Shown here: positions 1-4,942 of the stretch, in pieces
Position numbering within the stretch: position 1 is the stretch's first letter
How the letters are laid out: every line of letters starts with the position of its first letter
Made by a program: the position numbers and the translations under genes
The notes under the pieces: model-generated
Seen by the model: the letters and a program-made list of their open reading frames with translations, nothing else
The model's database searches: none
Told to the model about the DNA's origin: nothing
NCBI GenBank assembly: GCA_002369525.1
Contig: DFFN01000202.1
Location: forward strand, 1-5,120
Direction of reading: 5' to 3'
DNA from: Lachnoclostridium sp. UBA3775
Lineage (GTDB): Bacteria > Bacillota > Clostridia > Lachnospirales > Lachnospiraceae
DNA length: 5,120 nucleotides

Positions 1-1492
1 GATCCATGAACTGTGAAAGCTGTGAGCTTCCGAAGAATTCCTTGATCGCTGCGGTTACGGGCTTGATGTTGATCAGGCTCGATGCTGTAACCGTTGTGGG
101 ATCGAGGGTGGTCATTCTCTCACGTACAACTCTTTCCATTCTGGACATACCGATACGGTACTGGTTCTGCAGAAGCTCTCCTACGGCACGGATACGACGG
201 TTGCCGAGGTGATCGATGTCATCCTTGTTGCCGATGCCGTATTCAAGATGCATGTTATAGTTAATGGAAGCAAAAATATCTTCCTTTGTTATATGCTTGG
301 GGATCAGTTCATTGATGTTGCTTCTGATGATCTCATTGAGATCGTCTCCTTCACCGAGCTCATCAATGATCTTCTTAAGTGCGGGATAGTAAACAAGCTC
401 GGTAACGCCAAGCTCCTCAAGCTCACCGGGTTCAAAATCTATGAAGCCCTTAATATCTACCATCATGTTGGAGAGAACCTTGATGTTTCTTTCCTCTCCC
501 TGAACATAGATAAAGGGAACCGCTGCGTTCTGGATGCGGTCCGCAAGCTCTTCGGTAATCTCCGTTCCGGCTTCGGCTATGATCTCGCCGGTAGCTTCGC
601 TGATGGCATCCTCGGCAAGAATAAAGCCCGTTACCCTGTTTTTCAACAGCAGCTTTTTGTTGTATTTATAACGGCCGACCTTTGCAAGATCGTAACGTCT
701 TACATCAAAGAACATGCCGTTGATAAGGTTCTCCGCATTTTCCTCGGAAAGAGGCTCGCCCGGACGAAGCTTTTTGTAGAGCTCAAGAAGACCGTCGCGG
801 GAATTCTCCGAAGGATCCTTTTCAAATGTAGCCTCCAGCTTGGGCTCATCGCCGAAAAGGTCACGGATTTCCTGATTTGTGCCCACGCCAAGAGCACGCA
901 CCAGTACTGTTACCGGCACTTTTCTGTTTCTGTCTACACGAACATAGAAAACGTCATTGGGATCTGTCTCATACTCAAGCCATGCACCGCGGTTAGGTAT
1001 AACGGTACATGAGAAAAGGAGCTTGCCCATCTTATCATGATCGATTCCGTAGTAAATTCCGGGGGAACGAACGAGCTGACTGACGATAACACGCTCTGCA
1101 CCGTTGATAACAAAGGTACCTGTAGCGGTCATAAGGGGAAGGTCGCCCATAAAAATCTCATGCTCACTGATTTCGCCTGTCTCCTTGTTATGAAGACGGA
1201 CGGTGGTATGCATGGGCGCTGCATATGTTGCATCACGCTCTTTGCATTCTTCTATGGTATACTTCGGATCCCTGAGCTCGTAATCGATAAATTCGAGACT
1301 GAGATGGTCGCTGAAATCCGTTATCGGTGAAATGTCCTTAAATACCTCGTAAAGCCCCTTTGTAAGGAACCACTTATAGGAATCCTTCTGTACCTCAATC
1401 AGATTGGGCATCTCAAGAATTTCCTTCTGGTTGGAAAAGCTTACGCGGACATTCTTTCCGATCTTCACCGGATGAATCCTATTCTTATCCAT
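1..1492 (-). CDS. rpoB: RNA polymerase beta subunit, N-terminal 497 residues (runs off the left edge)
   Basis: This is the beta subunit of the RNA polymerase core enzyme. Translation starts at ATG 1492-1490 as MDKNRIHPVKIGKN, preceded by an AAGGAGAG ribosome binding site at 1503-1510, ten bases upstream. Hallmarks visible in order are EMPNLIEVQKDSYKWF near residue 28, FVINGAERVIVSQLVRSPG in the protrusion, HLGNRRIRAVGELLQNQ from about residue 428, and FFGSSQLSQFMD at the window edge. That last stretch is the start of rifampicin-resistance cluster I. The residues matching E. coli Q513 and D516 are the sensitive-type Q and D; the rest of the cluster lies outside the window. No frameshift was seen. 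The start lacks the longer basic N-terminal extension typical of Bacillus and matches the clostridial (Lachnospiraceae-like) form. The gene has its own promoter instead of relying on rplL transcription. Confidence 0.98.
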   Translation of the reverse strand, partial: MDKNRIHPVKIGKNVRVSFSNQKEILEMPNLIEVQKDSYKWFLTKGLYEVFKDISPITDFSDHLSLEFIDYELRDPKYTIEECKERDATYAAPMHTTVRLHNKETGEISEHEIFMGDLPLMTATGTFVINGAERVIVSQLVRSPGIYYGIDHDKMGKLLFSCTVIPNRGAWLEYETDPNDVFYVRVDRNRKVPVTVLVRALGVGTNQEIRDLFGDEPKLEATFEKDPSENSRDGLLELYKKLRPGEPLSEENAENLINGMFFDVRRYDLAKVGRYKYNKKLLLKNRVTGFILAEDAISEATGEIIAEAGTEITEELADRIQNAAVPFIYVQGEERNIKVLSNMMVDIKGFIDFEPGELEELGVTELVYYPALKKIIDELGEGDDLNEIIRSNINELIPKHITKEDIFASINYNMHLEYGIGNKDDIDHLGNRRIRAVGELLQNQYRIGMSRMERVVRERMTTLDPTTVTASSLINIKPVTAAIKEFFGSSQLSQFMD

Positions 1493-1502
1493 TGACGTTT
1501 TT

Positions 1503-1510
1503 CTCTCCTT
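1503..1510 (-). promoter_or_regulatory. rpoB ribosome binding site
   Basis: The minus strand reads AAGGAGAG ten bases before the rpoB ATG. This is a good Shine-Dalgarno match and fixes the start, which also agrees with the conserved N-terminus of the protein. Confidence 0.85.
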
Positions 1511-1533
1511 GCTTTTAACTTCATGCTACCTGA

Positions 1534-1556
1534 AAAAGGGCATAATTACCCCTTTT
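1534..1556 (-). other. Leader hairpin in the rpoB 5' UTR
   Basis: AAAAGGG at 1534-1540 pairs with CCCTTTT at 1550-1556 around a 9-base loop, between the rpoB promoter and its ribosome binding site. On the minus strand the descending arm ends in five T residues, so it resembles a weak intrinsic terminator or attenuator. The stem is only 7 bp and mostly A-T, so it may have no regulatory role. Confidence 0.35.
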
Positions 1557-1575
1557 ACACAATAGCGCATTTTTC

Positions 1576-1604
1576 ATATTACCACTTTCGATTTTTTTTG
1601 TCAA
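1576..1604 (-). promoter_or_regulatory. rpoB promoter (sigma-A type)
   Basis: The minus strand has a consensus -35 TTGACA (1599-1604), a 17-base spacer and -10 TAATAT (1576-1581). An AT-rich, UP-like tract lies just upstream. Transcription would start near 1569, giving a leader of about 75 bases before rpoB. This is the strongest promoter in the window and lies just downstream of a terminator, so rpoB is transcribed independently of the upstream DNA. Confidence 0.85.
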
Positions 1605-1635
1605 GAATTATTTTTATTTTCGCAAGGCCCGCGGC

Positions 1636-1682
1636 AAAAAAAGCGCAAAATGTCCCCGACCGGAAATATCCCGGCCGGGGAC
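1636..1682 (-). terminator. Intrinsic terminator insulating rpoB from upstream transcription
   Basis: A 12-bp GC-rich stem (1652-1663 with 1671-1682, 7-base loop) is followed on the minus strand by ATTTTGCGC and then seven T residues (1642-1636). One stem position is a mismatch on the plus strand but a G-U pair in minus-strand RNA, so the hairpin works for minus-strand transcription. It stops readthrough from upstream just before the rpoB promoter. Confidence 0.85.
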
Positions 1683-1806
1683 GGAAAACGCCGACTTATC
1701 AAATTACGGTCACAGGCCCAATTTCTTTTTTGCGTTCTGATGCCGCAATCAGATTGACTTGTCTTATGCCTCCGTAAGTCACGAACCTGTTTTCCGGAAG
1801 AACTTC
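1683..1806. other. Intergenic spacer with no supported gene
   Basis: This stretch between DR1 and the rpoB terminator has no credible start with a ribosome binding site. The minus strand has an open frame reading FVTYGGIRQVNLIAASERKK before a stop, which looks somewhat protein-like but has no start codon. It may be a decayed remnant or chance. Confidence 0.4.
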
Positions 1807-1958
1807 CTTCCCTCTCCTCGATCATCCTGAACAGCGCCGGATTTCCGTACTCACTGTTCTCATAATTATATAGCAAAAAAACCGCAAACCCTTTGTATAT
1901 AAGGGTTTACGGACCTTTTAAATGTCATAAATTCGTAAATTGAATTACTTAAGAGTAA
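1807..1958 (-). repeat. Direct repeat copy 1 (DR1): duplicated rplL 3' tail, terminator and flank
   Basis: These 152 bp match 4943-5095 in the same orientation with three substitutions (1862, 1871, 1909) and one missing base relative to 5018. It contains the rplL stop codon (1945-1947), the rplL terminator, and about 70 bp beyond it. The gene body upstream of the last few codons is absent, so this is an orphan tail facing rpoB. It forms the left boundary of the accessory segment. Confidence 0.95.
1875..1912 (-). terminator. Duplicated rplL-type terminator in DR1
   Basis: On the minus strand a 12-bp stem (1901-1912 with 1882-1893, loop ATATACA) is followed by seven T residues (1881-1875). A substitution relative to the DR2 copy turns one G-C pair into a U-G wobble, so the fold is kept. 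It would stop any minus-strand transcript leaving the accessory segment. Confidence 0.8.
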
Positions 1959-1966
1959 GCTTTGCC
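1945..1966 (-). pseudogene. Orphan rplL 3' tail (last codons only)
   Basis: On the minus strand the last codons read A-K-L-T-L-K-stop, against A-K-V-T-L-K-stop in the real rplL at the right end. The last 14 bases are identical; before that only GC-AAG-TT is shared, with changes at codon third and first positions. An in-frame TGA lies five codons further upstream, so no L7/L12 protein is made here. It is a vestige of the target gene carried to the far junction. Confidence 0.7.
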
Positions 1967-1982
1967 GTTATTAGTCAACGGA

Positions 1983-2216
1983 ATGTCCGATATTACCAGT
2001 GGGAAACTTGCTGAAAAATTAAAGAATGAAGGTATTGAAATTGGAAGCGAAAATGGGTTTGCCATTGTCGGTATCGGGCTGAATGATTATCTCAACAGTA
2101 TTGAAATAGAAATAAGATGTGAAGAAACGGAGGACAGGATCAAAGAAATAATAATTGACGGAAGGTATTCGATCATTGTGTCAGGTGATGGTGTAATGCG
2201 CAGAAATATAGTATGA
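1983..2216 (+). CDS. Hypothetical 77-codon protein, possibly a C-terminal gene fragment
   Basis: This is the only plausible plus-strand gene. From ATG 1983 it encodes a protein beginning MSDITSGKLAEKLKNEG, with alternating hydrophobic and charged stretches (FAIVGIGLNDYLNSIEIEI, RIKEIIIDGRYSIIVSGDG) suggesting a small alpha/beta fold. The frame could also begin at TTG 1962. Neither start has a Shine-Dalgarno sequence, and no promoter is visible in the repeat just upstream. An in-frame stop at 1956-1958 lies in DR1. Together these suggest the 3' end of a longer gene cut at the repeat junction. A hairpin overlapping the stop codon would end its transcript. I do not recognise the family. Confidence 0.45.
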   Translation: MSDITSGKLAEKLKNEGIEIGSENGFAIVGIGLNDYLNSIEIEIRCEETEDRIKEIIIDGRYSIIVSGDGVMRRNIV

Positions 2217-2249
2217 CCCGGGCTCCTTAACGGACCCGGGTCATGTTTT
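2213..2249 (+). terminator. CCCGGG hairpin terminator between convergent genes
   Basis: A perfect 10-bp stem ATGACCCGGG (2213-2222) and CCCGGGTCAT (2235-2244) encloses a 12-base loop and is followed by GTTTTA on the plus strand. It overlaps the stop codon of the plus-strand ORF. The minus strand has no T run after the stem, so it is at best a weak terminator for the convergent surface protein gene, which has no better one. Confidence 0.6.
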
Positions 2250-2288
2250 AATGCCTTATTGATTAATCAAGCTCTGAAACGGTTTTTA

Positions 2289-4040
2289 TTAATCTTCCTT
2301 TTTCCTGAGGCTCAGCATTATTCCGGCTACTGATATCAGCATCATAGCGAACATAAGAACCAGATGGAAATTGTCTGCTGTTGCAGGAGAATTGTTTTTC
2401 TCTGTTTCGGCAGATTTTTCTTCGTTATTTGCGGAAACATCCTCCCATTTTGCAAATAATTTGGTTCCTGACCATTTCACCGTATCGCTTTCGAAGTTCC
2501 ATGCCTCTGTATAATCCTCGTCTGTATACCAGCCGCTGAATGAATATCCTTCCTTTTTGGGATCGGCAGGCTTTGTAATTTTCGAATTGTAGGTAAGGTC
2601 GGCAACAGCTGCGACATCAGATCCGCCCATGCTGTCAAAAACAACTGTTCCGTAGACGATAGGTCCGAATTCAACATCTCCGACCTCGGTCTCACCGGCA
2701 AATACCTTTGTGACAATATACTTGCCTTCATCTTCGGGAGCAAATGTATATGAATCTCCTGTAATTCCCTCTATCTCTGTAAGGCTGTCCTGATAAGTGC
2801 CCTCTTCGTTAAGGGTCTTTTCGTTACGATACCATTTATAGGTATAGTCGCTTTTCTCAGGTTCTGGATAAACAGTCATTTTTGCACCTACAAGATCGCC
2901 TTCGGCATCAGTTGAAATGCTTTCAACTGTAGTGCATATAACAGCGCTTACCGGCTCGCTCGCATAATGATCTTCGGTTTCCATTACACGGGTATGAATC
3001 TCATACTCGGTAGATCCGGACAAACCGTCAAAGAATACCCAGTTATCTCTTTCGGCATCGGGAAGGATAGCATTATCCCAGGCTTCCTCAGTAACCTCAG
3101 TACCCTTTTCAACGATAATATATTCCTGTCCGTCTACTCCTTCTATACTTATCGTGTCGAAATTATATGTCATATTTTCCGTTGAAATGTATGCGGAATC
3201 GGGAGCTGCCTTTTTCTCAAATGTTGCGTAAACATAGACATTTCCGGCGGGCATTTCAAATTGATAATCCGAGCTGTCTGCTTCTTTTTCGGCTGTAAAC
3301 TCAGAACACTTGTCGCCGTACATTTTAAATTCGGACATCTGGATGAACGAAGCCCCCTTGCTTGCGGTGACTTCTATCTTGAAATACTGATAAGGTCTTG
3401 AGGCTGTGTCAGGCATATAGTCATAGGACTTAAAGTCCTGATCCTCGAGCCTTGAGTCATCCTTAACGGAAACGATCTCTTTCCATTCAGAGGAGTCTCT
3501 TGTGACTTCGCTGTCGGAGTCGAAATTCGCTCCGTATATTGTCCAGTCCTTCCAGTTACGGCCTTTCCAGCTTGAATTGTCATTTGCGGTTGTAAGCGTA
3601 TAGCGTTTCAGGACTGTAAGGGCGTCTGCTTTTAAAATAACATGAGCTGAGCCGGAAAAGTTCAGGCCCCATTTGGTATAGATATCACCGTCAACAAGCT
3701 TTGCATATCCTTCGTGATTGGTGTTGTCACCGCCAAGAGCCGTGAATGTGATCGCCTGATCCATTGCATCGACCTTGTAGAAACTGATCTCACCGGTCTT
3801 ATAATGCGGGTCGGGTGTCGAAGTCAGGGTTATCGTTTCTCCGAGAGCAGAGACGGTACTGCTTGCTGTAAGTGTACCGTTATCGGCTTCGCCTACGTTT
3901 ATACTATATTCCTCTGCAGCTGCTTGAACAGATAAAGACAGGTTTAAAAGTCCCGTTCTGTTTAGCTCTGCGAGTCCTGTCCTTGCCAGCAAAATACCTG
4001 CAAGAAGAGCCGCAGACATTTGCACTATTTTTCTTTTCAT
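2289..4040 (-). CDS. Secreted wall-associated protein with F5/8 type C, FN3/Ig-like and InlB repeat domains
   Basis: A 583-residue putative adhesin or glycan-binding surface protein with no catalytic domain seen. ATG 4040-4038 (MKRKIVQMSAALLAGILL) is chosen because AAGGAGG lies upstream and a signal peptide follows at once; the same frame is open to 4160, but that stretch covers the promoter. Domains in order: signal peptide about 1-41; first half of a divergent InlB-type repeat 44-95; F5/8 type C domain about 97-243 (LVDGDIYTKW, GRNWKDWTIYG, YFKIEVTASKG, MSEFKMYG); end of the InlB repeat (YQFEMPAGNVYVYATF) 259-274; FN3-like 279-372; Ig-like 376-462; InlB B-repeat 463-532 (GYSFSGWYTDEDY, LFAKWED); charged linker; SPATADN, a membrane helix about 558-578 and the tail RKKED. 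The sorting motif lacks the usual TG. The promoter carries two dyads suggesting repression. Ligand unknown. Confidence 0.88.
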   Translation of the reverse strand: MKRKIVQMSAALLAGILLARTGLAELNRTGLLNLSLSVQAAAEEYSINVGEADNGTLTASSTVSALGETITLTSTPDPHYKTGEISFYKVDAMDQAITFTALGGDNTNHEGYAKLVDGDIYTKWGLNFSGSAHVILKADALTVLKRYTLTTANDNSSWKGRNWKDWTIYGANFDSDSEVTRDSSEWKEIVSVKDDSRLEDQDFKSYDYMPDTASRPYQYFKIEVTASKGASFIQMSEFKMYGDKCSEFTAEKEADSSDYQFEMPAGNVYVYATFEKKAAPDSAYISTENMTYNFDTISIEGVDGQEYIIVEKGTEVTEEAWDNAILPDAERDNWVFFDGLSGSTEYEIHTRVMETEDHYASEPVSAVICTTVESISTDAEGDLVGAKMTVYPEPEKSDYTYKWYRNEKTLNEEGTYQDSLTEIEGITGDSYTFAPEDEGKYIVTKVFAGETEVGDVEFGPIVYGTVVFDSMGGSDVAAVADLTYNSKITKPADPKKEGYSFSGWYTDEDYTEAWNFESDTVKWSGTKLFAKWEDVSANNEEKSAETEKNNSPATADNFHLVLMFAMMLISVAGIMLSLRKKED

Positions 4041-4053
4041 TCTTTTTTTTGAA

Positions 4054-4060
4054 CCTCCTT
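4054..4060 (-). promoter_or_regulatory. Ribosome binding site of the surface protein gene
   Basis: The minus strand reads AAGGAGG, 13 bases before ATG 4040. The gap is longer than usual, but no other start fits. The truncated transposase upstream has the same motif at the same 13-base distance. Confidence 0.7.
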
Positions 4061-4071
4061 GATCTAATACA

Positions 4072-4084
4072 ACTACTATGTAGT
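4072..4084 (-). promoter_or_regulatory. Dyad operator 2 (ACTAC-N3-GTAGT)
   Basis: A 13-bp palindrome ACTACTATGTAGT lies in the untranslated leader of the surface protein gene. It resembles the dyad at 4110-4123, and both share a preceding ACAAC on the plus strand. The pair suggests a dimeric repressor bound at two sites; the regulator is not encoded in this window. Confidence 0.5.
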
Positions 4085-4109
4085 CGGGCTGGTCTAAAAG
4101 AGAAACAAC

Positions 4110-4123
4110 CACTATATGTAGTG
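4110..4123 (-). promoter_or_regulatory. Dyad operator 1 (CACTA-N4-TAGTG) at the transcription start
   Basis: A 14-bp palindrome CACTATATGTAGTG starts just downstream of the -10 box, where transcription of the surface protein gene should begin. A protein bound here would block initiation. Its centre is about 38 bp from that of the second dyad. ACTACA-type half sites recall BlaI/MecI-like or some GntR-type operators, but neither match is good enough to assign. Confidence 0.5.
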
Positions 4124-4252
4124 ACTCATATAATATACCATAGCAGGAATTGATTTGCAATACCGAAATTTCTGTTTTGGTGATTTTGAGTCAAAAAAAT
4201 TTTTACAATCTGATAAAATATCTTCCAAAGAGAGCTGATTATATGGTTTCAT
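4112..4252 (-). pseudogene. Truncated IS transposase, N-terminal stub
   Basis: ATG 4252-4250 opens a 46-codon frame beginning MKPYNQLSLEDILSDC, preceded by AAAGGAGG at 4266-4273. From memory, this start matches the N-terminus of full-length DDE transposases common in Lachnospiraceae (IS1182/IS5-like, with an N-terminal DUF772-type region). Only the first 20-25 residues look like the family; then the frame runs into the promoter of the surface protein gene and stops at TAG 4114-4112. The catalytic part, some 400 residues, is missing. It is probably the 5' scar of an IS whose remainder was deleted, perhaps when the surface gene was joined here. The family call rests on recall of the motif and needs a search. 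Confidence 0.55.
4132..4160 (-). promoter_or_regulatory. Promoter of the surface protein gene
   Basis: The minus strand has -35 TTGCAA (4155-4160), a 17-base spacer and -10 TATATT (4132-4137). The start would fall near 4125, right at the first dyad. The promoter lies inside the out-of-family tail of the truncated transposase frame. Confidence 0.6.
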
Positions 4253-4427
4253 AAGTGTCAGAATACCTCCTTTCCTTCATGTTTTTGCAAATTGCTCTTC
4301 CGCGACTTGCAAACCATGCCGAAGAAGACCTGCTTTCAAGTGAAAAACAGGAACATATATATTACGTACTGCAGGTGCTTGTGATCATCGGCTTTGGGGG
4401 CTTTGGCAAAGCCTTGGAGTTATTACC
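4253..4427. other. Non-coding stretch upstream of the transposase stub, with inverted repeats
   Basis: No gene is supported here. It holds a near-perfect inverted repeat CCTGCTTTCA-AG-TGAAAAACAGG (4329-4351), a TTTGCAA/TTGCAAA pair (4284-4290 and 4307-4313) that may lie in the IS terminal region, and a GGCTTTG/CAAAGCC hairpin (4390-4396 with 4407-4413) just after the micro-ORFs, without a T run. The true IS end cannot be placed because no matching opposite end is present. Confidence 0.4.
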
Positions 4428-4511
4428 TCAATAATCTTTCTTCTTATTTGCTGGGTTCTTTAATAATGCTATAAGTACAGCAGATCCCGGAATCCCTGAT
4501 GCCGCAATCAT
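4428..4511 (-). CDS. Micro-ORF B, 27 codons, hydrophobic peptide with a lysine-rich tail
   Basis: ATG 4511-4509 overlaps the stop of micro-ORF A as TAATG, a typical arrangement for translational coupling. The peptide starts MIAASGIPGSAVLIALL, a hydrophobic run of about 17 residues, and ends in NKKKDY. That is the shape of a small membrane or exported peptide. It has no separate ribosome binding site, so it would depend on translation of micro-ORF A. I do not recognise it. It could be a type I toxin-like peptide, a signal or bacteriocin-like precursor, or a gene remnant; the sequence does not separate these. Confidence 0.4.
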   Translation of the reverse strand: MIAASGIPGSAVLIALLKNPANKKKDY

Positions 4512-4579
4512 TACCGGCCACCCTCTACTTCTCTTATGTAATCCTCAGGGAACTTTGCCATATATTCACAGTGCTGCAT
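4511..4579 (-). CDS. Micro-ORF A, 22 codons, coupled to micro-ORF B
   Basis: ATG 4579-4577 is preceded by AAAGGAG four bases upstream (4584-4590) and by an extended -10 promoter about 55 bases upstream. The peptide begins MQHCEYMAKFPEDYIREV and is mildly acidic and soluble, with one cysteine. Its stop overlaps the start of micro-ORF B. A promoter, ribosome binding site, start and coupling in the right order argue for real expression, but 22 codons give no family signal. It may be a leader peptide controlling micro-ORF B. Confidence 0.4.
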   Translation of the reverse strand: MQHCEYMAKFPEDYIREVEGGR

Positions 4580-4633
4580 ACTGCTCCTTTTTCTTATATT
4601 ATGATAATTGCAGTTAAAACCTGCTAACTTCGT

Positions 4634-4642
4634 ATTATATCA
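4634..4642 (-). promoter_or_regulatory. Extended -10 promoter for the micro-ORF pair
   Basis: The minus strand reads TGATATAAT, a perfect TGnTATAAT extended -10. No good -35 lies 17 bases upstream, which extended -10 promoters tolerate. Transcription would start near 4627, about 48 bases before the ATG of micro-ORF A. Confidence 0.5.
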
Positions 4643-4684
4643 CCGCTTACTGAAAAAAATCCATTTGTCAGATGTGCAGTCTCC

Positions 4685-4723
4685 TTATTCCCATCCTTCA
4701 AGGAAAGGAAGTGCCTCTTTCAT
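4685..4723 (-). CDS. Possible 12-codon peptide
   Basis: ATG 4723-4721 follows GAGAGGA with four bases between, and encodes MKEALPFLEGWE before TAA. It lies downstream of the promoter at 4845-4875. A frame this short could be chance; the ribosome binding site and position are the only support. Confidence 0.2.
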   Translation of the reverse strand: MKEALPFLEGWE

Positions 4724-4844
4724 ACTGTCCTCTCTTGCCTTGTTGCAGGCGTTTCCTCATTATGCTATATATTTTTGTCGAAATTCCTGCAGGCAGGCTT
4801 ACAACCAATTGTGTTACCCGTGAGTTAGTTTTGTTTAACCGATA

Positions 4845-4875
4845 ATTATATATCACATTTGCTTTGATTCGTCAA
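4845..4875 (-). promoter_or_regulatory. Minus-strand promoter near the right edge of the accessory segment
   Basis: The minus strand has -35 TTGACG (4870-4875), then TATATA at 17-base spacing (4847-4852), which overlaps a TATAAT two bases further on. It points into the accessory segment, toward the 12-codon peptide and the micro-ORFs. No longer ORF lies close downstream, so the transcript could be a non-coding RNA or a peptide-coding leader. Confidence 0.5.
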
Positions 4876-4942
4876 TATATTTTTGTGTCAAAAAAGCGGC
4901 TCATCCGAACCGTTCCCTGTATTAACTGATATATTTCCTTTG

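Larger units (their letters stand above)
1959..4942. mobile_element. Accessory segment bracketed by rplL-tail direct repeats (putative integrated element)
   Basis: About 3.0 kb lies between DR1 and DR2, exactly between rplL and rpoB, which are normally near neighbours. It carries a surface protein gene, a hypothetical fragment, a truncated transposase start and micro-ORFs. The long direct repeat of the target gene's 3' end is what a site-specific integration at a gene end, or a single-crossover insertion of a circle carrying that sequence, would leave. No integrase, relaxase or replication gene is present, so it could be a decayed or cis-mobilised element. The bracket is seen directly; the mechanism is inferred. 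Confidence 0.6.

Noticed and set aside
209..1330. Long plus-strand open frames opposite rpoB
   Set aside because: They are antisense shadows of rpoB, whose minus-strand translation is clearly conserved.
1601..1876. A 91-codon minus-strand ORF downstream of the DR1 terminator
   Set aside because: It begins at a TTG inside the terminator T run, lacks a ribosome binding site, and runs through the next terminator and into the rpoB promoter. Only a short part shared by both repeats looks protein-like.
2259..2270. Palindrome TTGATTAATCAA downstream of the surface protein gene
   Set aside because: It has no loop or T run, so it does not work as a terminator, and a 12-bp AT-rich palindrome may be chance.
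4072..4123. Definite BlaI/MecI operator assignment
   Set aside because: The TACA-N2-TGTA core is not intact in either dyad, so only a loose resemblance can be claimed.
4041..4160. A 40-residue N-terminal extension of the surface protein from TTG 4160
   Set aside because: This stretch covers the -10 box, both dyads and the ribosome binding site; the signal peptide begins at ATG 4040.
4608..4823. A 71-codon plus-strand ORF
   Set aside because: It has no ribosome binding site or promoter, its composition is not protein-like, and it is antisense to the micro-ORF promoters.
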